A DNA stretch of 64,000 bases from assembly GCA_044224905.1 (NCBI GenBank), contig JBGAJN010000001.1, positions 372,001-436,000 on the forward strand, read 5' to 3'. How positions within the stretch are numbered: the stretch's first letter is position 1; each line of letters opens with the position of its first letter. The translations under genes and the position numbers were made by a program. The notes under the pieces are model-generated. The model saw nothing but the letters and a program-made list of their open reading frames with translations, had not been told where the DNA came from and did not search any database. The stretch is from JBGAJN01 sp044224905 (GTDB taxonomy: Bacteria; Verrucomicrobiota; Verrucomicrobiia; Limisphaerales; JBGAJN01). Shown piece by piece: positions 1 through 7,956 of this stretch.

Positions 1-13
1 TTTACACGCAGGT

Positions 14-88
14 TGGTAGCCCGTATGGGAATCGCACCCATCTTTCAGCCTTGAGAGGGCCGTGTCCTAACTGATAGACGAACGGGCC
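14..88 (-). tRNA. tRNA-Glu (anticodon CTC)
   Basis: Read on the minus strand this folds as a complete cloverleaf. The acceptor arm GGCCCGT pairs with ACGGGCT (first pair G-T), the anticodon arm encloses the loop CTCTCAA with anticodon CTC (codon GAG), and the T loop is TTCGATTC-like. The 3' CCA is encoded (bases 16-14). It decodes glutamate. Confidence 0.93.
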
Positions 89-150
89 AACCAGCAAACC
101 GAGAAGCCGATGCTATTCGCTACACATTCGAAGTCAATCTCGGGAAACAA

Positions 151-176
151 AAAAGCCGCCCGTTCAGGCGGCTTTT
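151..176 (-). terminator. Rho-independent terminator, bidirectional
   Basis: A 10-bp stem AAAAGCCGCC / GGCGGCTTTT encloses a six-base loop, with A and T runs on both sides, so it can work in either direction. It lies just downstream of the PEP-CTERM gene on the minus strand and also separates that gene from the tRNA. Confidence 0.85.
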
Positions 177-197
177 CTGATGAATAAAAATCGCAGA

Positions 198-839
198 TTA
201 CTTTCGGCGGCGCAACGCAATCAATCCCACTGCACCGATTGCCGCCAAGACTGTCACCGAAGGCTCAGGAACTGACACAAGCGAATTAATAGCGAAACTC
301 GTCAATCCCACGACACGAGGTTGAGCAGGATCCAACGGGTTTGGATTCAAAGCAATGTCGAAAGGATCAGAAACACCAACGTGAATGTTGATATCGCTAG
401 CAGCAGCGAGCACCGCGGCATCCCAGTTCGTACCGCCGGCCGCGCTCCAAGCACGAACCTGAAGGGTAGCAAACCCGGAGTTGGTAATCCCCTGAACGGC
501 CCGCAACCCATCGGTACCCACGTTAACATACCCTGCAGCGTTACCGGTCCGGAAGTCCACAACACCTTGACCCGTATTGGGATTGGTCAACAAAACCAAG
601 GAATTGGTCGAAGTGCCCTGTAATCCCCCGAAAATCGCGACGTAAAAGCTCGTTCCAGACAAGCGCCCTGGGTCACCCAAGGCTTGGGTTGCAGGAACCA
701 CTAGGTCATAAATCGCCGCGTCAATCGCAGGAAGTGGAGAAGCCGCATTCAAACGATTGTTGAACAGAAACGTACTCTGCGCAAAGACCGATGAGGTTGC
801 AGCTACGATCAAACAGGCTATTCCAAGAACTCGTTTCAT
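198..839 (-). CDS. PEP-CTERM sorting-domain protein
   Basis: A 213-residue exported protein of unknown function. Residues 1-20 are a signal peptide (KR, hydrophobic core, SVFA cut site). The C-terminus is a textbook PEP-CTERM signal: VPEP at 190-193, a hydrophobic helix, then RRRK. In this family the tail is recognised by an exosortase and the protein is delivered to the cell surface or exopolysaccharide; no exosortase gene is in the window. The middle part is Ser/Ala/Asn rich without a recognised catalytic motif. It shares a direction with the next secreted protein, 44 bases upstream, so the two may be cotranscribed. Confidence 0.9.
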   Translation of the reverse strand: MKRVLGIACLIVAATSSVFAQSTFLFNNRLNAASPLPAIDAAIYDLVVPATQALGDPGRLSGTSFYVAIFGGLQGTSTNSLVLLTNPNTGQGVVDFRTGNAAGYVNVGTDGLRAVQGITNSGFATLQVRAWSAAGGTNWDAAVLAAASDINIHVGVSDPFDIALNPNPLDPAQPRVVGLTSFAINSLVSVPEPSVTVLAAIGAVGLIALRRRK

Positions 840-883
840 AAAGATTGATACAATGGGCAGGGAAGAGTGCTTTAAATCTAAGA

Positions 884-1519
884 TTACTGATTGACGTTAA
901 AGCTGCGTGACCACGTGAAGGGATTTTGGGTGAAGATGAAGAAGGACTCCCCAACTGCCAGATTCGGCTGCACATCCCAACCGAGATCCTTGTCGTACTC
1001 GTGAAACTGGTAGCCACCATTCTTAAAACGCAAAATGCTGATGCTTTGATTGGCCGGAGGGACCAAGCCCAGATTATCTTGAACCAAGCCAGATTGGGGA
1101 ACCAATGAGCTGCGAATGGAATAACCCGCGGCCAAACTGTTTGTCAGATTTCCTTGAGAGACTTCGCCAGGAATCGTGATAACAAGACTCGTATTGGTCG
1201 GATTCAAAATGAACGCACCCTCACCAGGCTGAAGTGTTTGCGCCGGATCATCCCAACCCAGATCCTTATCGAAGGAATTGATCTGGAACCCAGCACCGCC
1301 CCATTTGTAAATCGCAGTACCACCGGGGACATTGCTAAACAAGGTCGATACGGTGCTGTTCGAAGCGACCAGTTGGTTGGCGATCATCGAAAACCCGGGC
1401 GGCACGGTGAGCGTGTAATACCCGACAGCGTTTACAGAATACACAGGTTGAGCCTGCGCCGTGGTGATAATGAAGGAAAGACCGACGATTCCCGCGAACA
1501 AAATGGTTTTTATTTTCAT
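884..1519 (-). CDS. Secreted protein with an internal duplication
   Basis: A 211-residue protein with a signal peptide (residues 1-23, cut after TAQA) followed by VYSVNAVGY, an opening often seen in verrucomicrobial secreted proteins. The mature part is two copies of one module of about 80 residues. Each has a small-hydrophobic start (GFSMIANQL / GYSIRSSLV), an aromatic strand followed by the identical string DKDLGWD, and an end of the form GEGAFI / GESFFIF. I recognise no enzyme motif. Spacing suggests cotranscription with the downstream PEP-CTERM gene. A cell-surface or matrix role is an inference from export only. Confidence 0.75.
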   Translation of the reverse strand: MKIKTILFAGIVGLSFIITTAQAQPVYSVNAVGYYTLTVPPGFSMIANQLVASNSTVSTLFSNVPGGTAIYKWGGAGFQINSFDKDLGWDDPAQTLQPGEGAFILNPTNTSLVITIPGEVSQGNLTNSLAAGYSIRSSLVPQSGLVQDNLGLVPPANQSISILRFKNGGYQFHEYDKDLGWDVQPNLAVGESFFIFTQNPFTWSRSFNVNQ

Positions 1520-1575
1520 ACGCTTTCTCTACGTCCGCCGTGAATATCACAATTCACCTCTGGCAAGTCAACAAA

Positions 1576-2649
1576 TTAAAAATCATCCACTTGCGTCACC
1601 AAAACCTTGAGCGATTCCGGCCCCGGTTGGACCGCCAAGCCGATCGCCTTCGACGTCTCAGGTAGCGAGAATCGGCTAGTGATTAGAGACCGAACGTCCA
1701 TCCGGCGCGAAAACACCAGGCGCGCCACTTCCCGCTGCAGACTGAAATCGGATGAGTAGCTCCCCACCAAGTCTTTCTCATCCACGCAAATCTTCGCAAA
1801 GTCCAACTCGCTCACGACGCCGCGTCGCGTGTGAGCAAACAGAACGACTTTGCCGCCGCCCCGCAGTAAATCCTGAGCTTGGCGCACAACGGCATCGGAC
1901 GGGGTAGCAATTACAGCTGCGTCCAACCCGCGACCACCGGTGAGTCGCGAGATCTTGCCAGCCAACTTCGGATCATCACCCCAAAACCCCTTCGCCGCCC
2001 CAAAATGCTTCGCCAGCTTCAAACGCGATGGCAGCAGATCCGTCGCAATCACTTTCGCGTCGGCCAACACGAGCAACCGGGTGAACATCAACCCAATAGG
2101 CCCCTGCCCGGCGACAAGCACATAGTCGCCTCGCAACAATTCCAAGCGTTTCACGGCTTTCAGCACCGTATTGACGGGCTCGAGCATCGCGCCCTCTTCG
2201 AAGCTGTTGCGATCCGGGATCTTGACGACACCTGGGATGACGAACGGCATCACGCGAACATACTCCGCGTATCCGCCACCGGCGGGTTCGAAGCCTGCGG
2301 TAATTCCGGTCAATTTGTAGGTCGCACACTGCGCAAACGCACGATGGCGGCATGCGTGGCAATCCATGCACGGAACATGATGATGCAAAGCAACGCGATC
2401 GCCCACTTTGAATCCCCGTACACCGCGTCCGAGCCGCACGACAGTACCAGCGGTTTCGTGGCCGAAAATCCGCGGCGGCGGAACGGTTCCGTAATGGATT
2501 TTTTTAATGTCGGTCGGACAAACGCCACAAACCGCGACCCGCACGAGCAATTCGCCGGCGCGAATTTCCGGGACAGGCACTGTTTCGACCCGAAGATCGT
2601 TAACACCGCGGTAGACCACCGCTTGCATCGTTTTGGGAATCGCAGACAT
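1576..2649 (-). CDS. Zinc-dependent alcohol dehydrogenase (MDR family)
   Basis: A 357-residue medium-chain dehydrogenase of the sorbitol/threonine dehydrogenase type, oxidising or reducing an alcohol/ketone pair with NAD(P). Visible are the catalytic zinc region (CGVCPTD and GHETAG), four structural-zinc cysteines in the CMDCHACRHRAFAQC stretch, and the Rossmann motif GQGPIGL with an acidic residue after the second strand (ATDLLPSRL). An ATG at 2718 is also open but would overlap the pseudouridine synthase gene by 59 bases and add a non-conserved leader. The ATG at 2649 is preferred because it sits 10 bases after the upstream gene and just before MQAVVYRG, where the family fold starts. The substrate cannot be told from sequence. 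Confidence 0.9.
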   Translation of the reverse strand: MSAIPKTMQAVVYRGVNDLRVETVPVPEIRAGELLVRVAVCGVCPTDIKKIHYGTVPPPRIFGHETAGTVVRLGRGVRGFKVGDRVALHHHVPCMDCHACRHRAFAQCATYKLTGITAGFEPAGGGYAEYVRVMPFVIPGVVKIPDRNSFEEGAMLEPVNTVLKAVKRLELLRGDYVLVAGQGPIGLMFTRLLVLADAKVIATDLLPSRLKLAKHFGAAKGFWGDDPKLAGKISRLTGGRGLDAAVIATPSDAVVRQAQDLLRGGGKVVLFAHTRRGVVSELDFAKICVDEKDLVGSYSSDFSLQREVARLVFSRRMDVRSLITSRFSLPETSKAIGLAVQPGPESLKVLVTQVDDF

Positions 2650-2659
2650 CGCGCTGGTT

Positions 2660-3418
2660 TTAATCACACCGTGGCACCGATGAACACTGGTTTTTTCCGA
2701 GGCCGGCGAAATCACCAAACCAGTCCTCCGGTTCCGCCGCGAAGGATCGAAGCACGCCGCGCCAAGTGAACGTCAGTTTCGCCGCGTGCAAAGCTTGGTT
2801 TGGCAACTGCAAAAAATCACGCTGCGCGTCGCTCAGTTCTCCACGAACGAAAGACAGATAGATCTGCTCATCACCGCCGTAGATTTTGTCACCGACGATC
2901 GGATGGCCCGCGTGCGCGAGGTGTATCCGGATTTGGTGCTTACGCCCAGTCAACGGCGCGACGGCAAGCAGTGTAAAAAGTTGTCCTCCCGTTTCGAAAC
3001 GCTTCTCCACCCGATAGCTCGTCTCCGCCAAGGCGCCATCCGCACGAACGCAATCCTTGATGGCCACAGCGCTTCGCTCGTCTTTGCCGAGCGGAGCGGA
3101 AATAACTCCTTCGTCCGAACTCACATGGCCGCGGACGATCGCGAGATAAAGTTTCTGCGTCTGCCGATTTTCCCAGAGGGTGCCGAGTTCGGCCGCGACC
3201 TCGGGAGATTTCGCGACGAGCACCAAGCCACTGGTCTCACGGTCGAGGCGGTTCACTAAATGCGGCTTCACGGTGTCGCCGAGATAAATCCGCACGCGAC
3301 TAATCAAGCTGGAATAAATATCTCCCTTGGTGGGATGGCACACGAGGTCGGCCGGCTTGTTGATGACCAGCAGGTCGTCGTCTTCGAAAACGACACCGAA
3401 TAATGACTCGCGTTGCAT
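2660..3418 (-). CDS. RluA-family pseudouridine synthase
   Basis: This enzyme isomerises specific uridines in rRNA or tRNA to pseudouridine. The 252-residue protein has the motif NRLDRETSGL, with the catalytic aspartate at residue 59, and the family C-terminal motif GRKHQIRIHL followed by HPIVGDKIYGG. There is no N-terminal S4 domain, so it is of the short RluA/RluC-like kind. The target base cannot be assigned. The start overlaps or abuts the divergent membrane-protein gene, depending on where that gene begins. Confidence 0.9.
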   Translation of the reverse strand: MQRESLFGVVFEDDDLLVINKPADLVCHPTKGDIYSSLISRVRIYLGDTVKPHLVNRLDRETSGLVLVAKSPEVAAELGTLWENRQTQKLYLAIVRGHVSSDEGVISAPLGKDERSAVAIKDCVRADGALAETSYRVEKRFETGGQLFTLLAVAPLTGRKHQIRIHLAHAGHPIVGDKIYGGDEQIYLSFVRGELSDAQRDFLQLPNQALHAAKLTFTWRGVLRSFAAEPEDWFGDFAGLGKNQCSSVPRCD

Positions 3419-3501
3419 TGGGGTTTAAGACTCACGCGGCAATTCAACGAGGGAATTCCGTCCGCTTGTCATCGAAGGCAATTGGAGTATCATCCGCGCC
3501 G

Positions 3502-4200
3502 GTGAAAGAAAAGTCCCGATGGCCGATTATTTTCCTGCTCGCGCTCGTGCTGACACGAGTGCCGGGACTTTTGCCGAACAATTTCAGCGCGGTCTACGCG
3601 GTGTTTTTCTGTGCGGGCGTTTATCTGCCGCAGCGCCTGGCGTGGTGGCTTCCGCTCGTCACGATGGCAGCAACGGATCTGTTGTTGAATCTGTATTACC
3701 AACTCAACCGAAACGTCGACGCCTTTACCCCTGACGCGCTGCTTTATCTTTCCGGAAACTACCTGGCCTATTTTGGAATCCTGCTTCTCGGACGCAGTCT
3801 CAAAAGCTTTGCCGATCGCGGCCCCAACGTCGGGAGAAGCTGGTTGCGAATGATCGGCTCGCTAACCGTGCTGATCGGCGGCGGGATGTTGGGGGCGGTC
3901 TTATTTTATTTCATCACCAACACGCTGTCCTGGCTGCTGAATCCTTTCGCGAATCCCGAATACACGCGGACCCTGGAAGGTTGGATTCGCGCGCTGACAG
4001 TTGGAACGTCAGGCTGGCCGCACACTTGGGAATTCTTCCGCAACACTCTGATGAGCGGCGGCTTGTTCACGGGCCTGTTCGCTGGTGCAATGAAACTTGC
4101 TGACGCCCTTGAGCCTCAGGAAGAAGCCGACGCTGAGGAAGCCGAAGCCACTGAAGAAAGCGGTGCCGGCCATACTGAAGAAGCGAAGGGCGAGGCATAA
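3502..4200 (+). CDS. DUF6580-like polytopic membrane protein
   Basis: About six hydrophobic helices are visible, among them WPIIFLLALVLTR, FSAVYAVFFCAGVYLP and GGGMLGAVLFYFITNTL. The pattern PNNFSAVYAVFFCAGVYLP early in the protein is typical of the DUF6580 family of small integral membrane proteins. The last 35 residues are a Glu/Ala-rich acidic tail. The GTG at 3502 follows GGAG and begins right at the first membrane helix; an ATG at 3403 would add 33 poorly hydrophobic residues and overlap the divergent rluA-like gene, so it is less likely. Function unknown; some related families are substrate-binding membrane components of transporters, but no partner genes are seen here. Confidence 0.7.
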   Translation: MKEKSRWPIIFLLALVLTRVPGLLPNNFSAVYAVFFCAGVYLPQRLAWWLPLVTMAATDLLLNLYYQLNRNVDAFTPDALLYLSGNYLAYFGILLLGRSLKSFADRGPNVGRSWLRMIGSLTVLIGGGMLGAVLFYFITNTLSWLLNPFANPEYTRTLEGWIRALTVGTSGWPHTWEFFRNTLMSGGLFTGLFAGAMKLADALEPQEEADAEEAEATEESGAGHTEEAKGEA

Positions 4201-4257
4201 CCCGCTGTCAAACGGGTTCCCCCCGCCACTTCGTCACCCCACCGTCCACGCAGCCAA

Positions 4258-4719
4258 ATGAAAATCGGCGTCATCTCCGACACACACGGACATCTCGATC
4301 CCCGAATACCTGAGTTGTTTGCGGGGGTTGAGCACATTCTCCACGCGGGAGACATTGGAGCACCATCCATCATTCTGGAATTGGAAAACATCGCACCCGT
4401 CACCGCCGTGCTCGGGAACAATGATTTCGGTTTGAACTTCCGGGAGACCGAAGTCGTGCAATTGAGCGGAAAGAAATTCCTCGTGCATCATATCGTGCAC
4501 CCGCCGCATCCCGAGGAAGACATTCGTCGGCGCATTACCCGCGAAGTTCCCGACGTCGTTGTCTTCGGACATACGCACAAGGCTTTTTCCGAAAACCTCG
4601 GCGCGACGCTCTATTTCAATCCCGGCTACGCCGGCAAACCGCGTTTCCGCCTGGAACGCAGCGTGGCCCTTCTAATCTGCGACGCCGAGGGTATCCGCAC
4701 GCAGTTTCTGAGATTGTAA
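4258..4719 (+). CDS. YfcE/MJ0936-type metallophosphoesterase
   Basis: The 153-residue protein carries the full calcineurin-like metal-binding set: SDTHGH (residues 7-12), HAGDIG, LGNND, a middle HH and GHTHKA near the C-terminus. Family members hydrolyse phosphodiesters such as cyclic nucleotides or model substrates using two metal ions in the cytoplasm. Length fits the family. It lies 57 bases after the membrane-protein gene and reads in the same direction. The native substrate is not predictable. Confidence 0.9.
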   Translation: MKIGVISDTHGHLDPRIPELFAGVEHILHAGDIGAPSIILELENIAPVTAVLGNNDFGLNFRETEVVQLSGKKFLVHHIVHPPHPEEDIRRRITREVPDVVVFGHTHKAFSENLGATLYFNPGYAGKPRFRLERSVALLICDAEGIRTQFLRL

Positions 4720-4827
4720 CCACATCTTTCCCTCACGCCTTGGATGGCCCACATGTCTCCGCGAGACACTGGGGCTAGGACACTGTTCCATTTCGAGACA
4801 GTTTCAACTCTCACCCGAAACGCGCAA

Positions 4828-4850
4828 AACGCCGCCGAGGCGTTGATTTT
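4828..4850 (+). terminator. Weak terminator-like hairpin in the spacer before pilM
   Basis: A 6-bp stem AACGCC / GGCGTT with loop GCCGA is followed by GATTTT. It is the only terminator-like structure in the 293-base gap between the phosphodiesterase gene and pilM. The rest of the gap shows only a small hairpin (AAAGTC / GACTTT near 4924-4942) and no convincing promoter. Confidence 0.35.
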
Positions 4851-5012
4851 CTGCGTCAAGGCTGCCGCCCATCGTTTTCCGACAATTTACTGCAATTTGC
4901 CCCCGTAATTCTTGAAATCGTAAAAGTCGCTTAAGGACTTTCGCAAAGCTGGCGAAGTAGTTGCTGAACCGATCGCGTCACGTGATTAAACGGCACAACA
5001 ATCTAAGCGAAA

Positions 5013-6080
5013 ATGGACTTTCCCTTCTTTAATGGACGGCGCAAGAAGCGCGAACAAACCGTGGTCATCGACCTTGGCAGTCGCACGACCAAGGCGATCC
5101 ACGTGCAACGCAAGGGCGACACGTACAATCTCCTCAACTTCGCGGTGATCGACGCCCCGATCTACGACAAGGCGCCCTCGCCCGAGCTCTTGTCGGAACA
5201 CTTGAAGGCCGTCAACCAAGCCCTCGGCTCCCGCGTGAAGAACGTCGTCCTCGTCGTTGGCGACGCAGTGTTGCGGCACGCTGAGATCCCGATGGCCGCC
5301 CGCGATGACATGCGCCTGTTGGTAAAATTCAACACCAAGTCCTACCTTCAGCAGGATTTGCCAGACCACACATTTGATTGCCACCTGTTGCCGTTGAAAA
5401 ACGCCGACCTCGCCGGCAAGCCTGCCGAGCCGCTGAAGCCGAACCAAAAGATTCGCGTGCTGGTGGGCGGTGCGAAGAATCAATTGATCAACGATCTGCA
5501 AAGCGCGGCTCGCCTCTCCGGTCTCGTTACCGACGCCATCACGCCCAGCCTAATCGGCCCGGCGAACGCGTTCGAGCTCGCGCATCCCGAAATCTTTCAC
5601 AAAGAAACCGTGGCGCTCGTCGACATCGGCTTCAAAACTTCCAGCATCACCATCCTTCTCGGCGGTGAACTGATGCTCAACCGAGTGGTTGGTATCGGTG
5701 GCGACAAGCTCACACACGGCCTGGCGCAATCGATGAACATCACCTACGCCGAAGCTGAAGGCATCAAAGTCGGCATGCCGGAAGAAGTGAAGAGTGCGTT
5801 GCAAGCCCTCGTGAGCCCGCTCGGTCGCGAACTGCGCGCTTCGCTCGATTTCTTCGAGCACCAGCATGACAAGACAGTCAGCCAGGTCTTCCTCTCCGGT
5901 GGATCGGTTCGTTCCGAGTTCATCGTGCAGGCGTTGCAGGAAGAACTGATGACTCCGTGCAAGACGTGGAATCCGATGAGCTTTTTGACTCCGGTGCTCC
6001 CCCACCAACGAATGGGAGAATTCGAACAAGCTGCCCAACACCTCACCGTCGCTGCCGGCGCTGCTGCCGCGGCGCTGTAA
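5013..6080 (+). CDS. pilM: PilM-like pilus assembly ATPase-fold protein
   Basis: A 355-residue actin-fold (FtsA/PilM) protein. The first phosphate-binding strand is VIDLGSRTTKAI (residues 19-30) and a second is ALVDIGFKTSSITIL near 205-220, with FLSGGSVRSEFI near the end as the adenosine-side motif. PilM is the cytoplasmic ring of the type IV pilus/type II secretion alignment complex and binds the N-terminus of PilN. It opens a five-gene operon (pilM, N, O, P, secretin), with 12 bases to the next gene. Confidence 0.88.
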   Translation: MDFPFFNGRRKKREQTVVIDLGSRTTKAIHVQRKGDTYNLLNFAVIDAPIYDKAPSPELLSEHLKAVNQALGSRVKNVVLVVGDAVLRHAEIPMAARDDMRLLVKFNTKSYLQQDLPDHTFDCHLLPLKNADLAGKPAEPLKPNQKIRVLVGGAKNQLINDLQSAARLSGLVTDAITPSLIGPANAFELAHPEIFHKETVALVDIGFKTSSITILLGGELMLNRVVGIGGDKLTHGLAQSMNITYAEAEGIKVGMPEEVKSALQALVSPLGRELRASLDFFEHQHDKTVSQVFLSGGSVRSEFIVQALQEELMTPCKTWNPMSFLTPVLPHQRMGEFEQAAQHLTVAAGAAAAAL

Positions 6081-6092
6081 TCCAAAATCGTT

Positions 6093-6764
6093 ATGCCAAT
6101 CTTCATTAACCTCCTCGCCGAGCAACAAGCCGCCGAAGATTTACGCCGGCGCGATCCCGTCAAGCGTGCGGTTTGGATCGGCGGATTCGTCGTGGCTCTC
6201 GTAGCCGTCTGGGTCGGATTCCTTCAGGTTAAAATTTTCGCTGCCAATTCCGCCCTCGCCTCGGTGGAAAGCAAATGGAAGGCGATGGAACAAAGCACCG
6301 AGCAGGTCGCTAAGAACTTGAAGAAGACCGCGGAAATTGAACGCAAACTGGCCGCGTTGCAGACGCTGGCGAAGAGTCGCTTCCTCTGGGCGAACACTCT
6401 GAACGCGCTGCAAAGCACGATCGTGGACAACGTACACGTCGTCCGCCTCCGCAGCGAACAAAGCTATTCGCTGGCACCCACCAAAACTGGTGCCGATGCG
6501 AAAAACGCCAAGCCCGCCGGCGCACGCGAACGCATTCTGTTCACCATCGAGGCGAAAGACTTCGCCAATCCCGCCGAACTGAACCACAACCGGTTCATCT
6601 CCGAGATCTCCGGCGCCAAGACCTTCGCAGAACAGTTGCCCAAGACCGGCGGAGTGCGCTTGAAAGATCGCTTGCCACCGCAACCGGATCCCGCCGACCC
6701 AAGCCGCAATTTCATCCTGTTCAGCATCGAATGCCGTTACCCCGAGAAAGAAAGAATTCTCTAA
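6093..6764 (+). CDS. pilN: PilN-like inner-membrane alignment protein
   Basis: The protein opens with MPIFINLLAEQQA, which matches the PilN motif (I-N-L-L) that binds PilM. One transmembrane helix (about residues 32-50, GGFVVALVAVWVGFLQV) follows, then a coiled-coil segment (about 52-95) and a periplasmic domain. It has 223 residues, slightly longer than usual. It is translated immediately after pilM, and one base separates it from the next gene. Assignment rests on position and topology plus the N-terminal motif. Confidence 0.8.
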   Translation: MPIFINLLAEQQAAEDLRRRDPVKRAVWIGGFVVALVAVWVGFLQVKIFAANSALASVESKWKAMEQSTEQVAKNLKKTAEIERKLAALQTLAKSRFLWANTLNALQSTIVDNVHVVRLRSEQSYSLAPTKTGADAKNAKPAGARERILFTIEAKDFANPAELNHNRFISEISGAKTFAEQLPKTGGVRLKDRLPPQPDPADPSRNFILFSIECRYPEKERIL

Positions 6765-6765
6765 C

Positions 6766-7353
6766 ATGAATAATCTACCCAAAGAGAAGCGCGACAAAAT
6801 CATACTGGTGGCGATCGGCACGCTGTTCGCCGTCGTAGCGTTGGTCTTCTTCGTCATCCGTCCGCAATACGCGGCACTGACGGATCGCGCGGCGAAAATC
6901 GAAGGCGCGCAAAATCAACTTGCCACCGCTCAACGCATGGCCGCTCAGAGCCACCAAATCGCCAACAGTCTCGACAACGTGAGCTCTCGCCTTCGTGGTA
7001 TTGAAGACACGATGGCCACTGGTGACATGTATTCCTGGATCATCAAGACCTTGAGCCAATTCCAAGCGACCTATCACGTGGAAATTCCCAACTTCAATCA
7101 GCCAACTGTCGGGGAAGTAGGCATTTTCCCGAAGTTCCCTTACCAGTCCGCCACGTTCGCCATCCGCGGTACTGCGTTCTATCACGATTTCGGACGTTTT
7201 CTCGCCGACATCGAAAACAGTTTCCCGTGTGCCCGCGTACAAAACCTCGACTTGGAACCGATTGGCACCATGGCTGCTAATCCGCAAGAGGCTGAGAAAG
7301 TCTCGTTCAAAATGGAAATTGTCGCGCTGATTAAACCGAATAACTCACTGTGA
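6766..7353 (+). CDS. pilO: PilO-like alignment-complex protein
   Basis: A 195-residue protein with a short cytoplasmic tail rich in Lys/Arg, one transmembrane helix (about residues 14-29), a coiled-coil stretch (about 35-90) and a ferredoxin-like periplasmic domain containing FRG-like TAFYHDFGRFLADIEN. This is the topology of PilO, which pairs with PilN in the periplasm. Its stop codon overlaps a possible GTG of the next gene, showing tight coupling. Confidence 0.78.
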   Translation: MNNLPKEKRDKIILVAIGTLFAVVALVFFVIRPQYAALTDRAAKIEGAQNQLATAQRMAAQSHQIANSLDNVSSRLRGIEDTMATGDMYSWIIKTLSQFQATYHVEIPNFNQPTVGEVGIFPKFPYQSATFAIRGTAFYHDFGRFLADIENSFPCARVQNLDLEPIGTMAANPQEAEKVSFKMEIVALIKPNNSL

Positions 7354-7364
7354 TTTTGTCACTC

Positions 7365-7919
7365 ATGAAGACTCCGAAAGCTATCTCCAAGCAACCGCAC
7401 AACCGGATTGCCGCGCGAGTGCTGGCGATTCTCGGCGCCGCCTTTCTGAACGTAGGCGTTTCGATGGCCGTGGAGGCAACTGCTGACACGAACACCCGAA
7501 ACAACAACGATGGCTCGACAAACGCGCTGCTCGGCATCGCGATCCCAGTCGCCGTTTTCGACAACATTCCCACACAGGGCAAAGATCCCTTTTTCCCGAA
7601 TTCCACCCGTCGCGCTCCAATCGTAAAGGTTGCGGCGCCGGTGGCCGTCGTGCAGTCCGCGCCAGTGAACAATGCGAGCCTCCTAACTCTTCGTGGCATT
7701 TCCGGCTCCGCGAGCAAACGCATCGCACTCATCAACAATTTGACCTTTGTCGCCGGCGAGGAAGGCAAAGTCCGCATTCCAACGGGCCAGCTCAAACTGC
7801 GCGTCATCGAAGTCAAAGATTCCTCGGCAATTATCCAGATCGACGGTGAAACCATTCGTCGCGAAATCAAACTGCGCGACGGCGTCACCGAAAAGAACAC
7901 CACTGTCACCAGTTTCTAA
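7365..7919 (+). CDS. pilP: PilP-like periplasmic protein
   Basis: 184 residues with an N-terminal hydrophobic signal/anchor (VLAILGAAFLNVGVSMA). The motif GKDPFFPNSTRR is followed by a small beta-rich domain (LRGISGSASKRIALINN, then VIEVKDSSAIIQIDGE). PilP proteins are inner-membrane-linked beta domains with a DPF-type motif that connect PilNO to the secretin; position between pilO and the secretin supports this. Start: ATG at 7365 is chosen. A GTG at 7350 overlaps the pilO stop and would add five residues. Confidence 0.6.
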   Translation: MKTPKAISKQPHNRIAARVLAILGAAFLNVGVSMAVEATADTNTRNNNDGSTNALLGIAIPVAVFDNIPTQGKDPFFPNSTRRAPIVKVAAPVAVVQSAPVNNASLLTLRGISGSASKRIALINNLTFVAGEEGKVRIPTGQLKLRVIEVKDSSAIIQIDGETIRREIKLRDGVTEKNTTVTSF

Positions 7920-7956
7920 TGATCCGCACCCACGACCCCGCAACCGAACATTGAAA

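Noticed and set aside
3403..3501. N-terminal extension of the DUF6580-like protein from ATG 3403
   Set aside because: It overlaps the start of the divergent pseudouridine synthase gene and adds a non-hydrophobic leader without family similarity.
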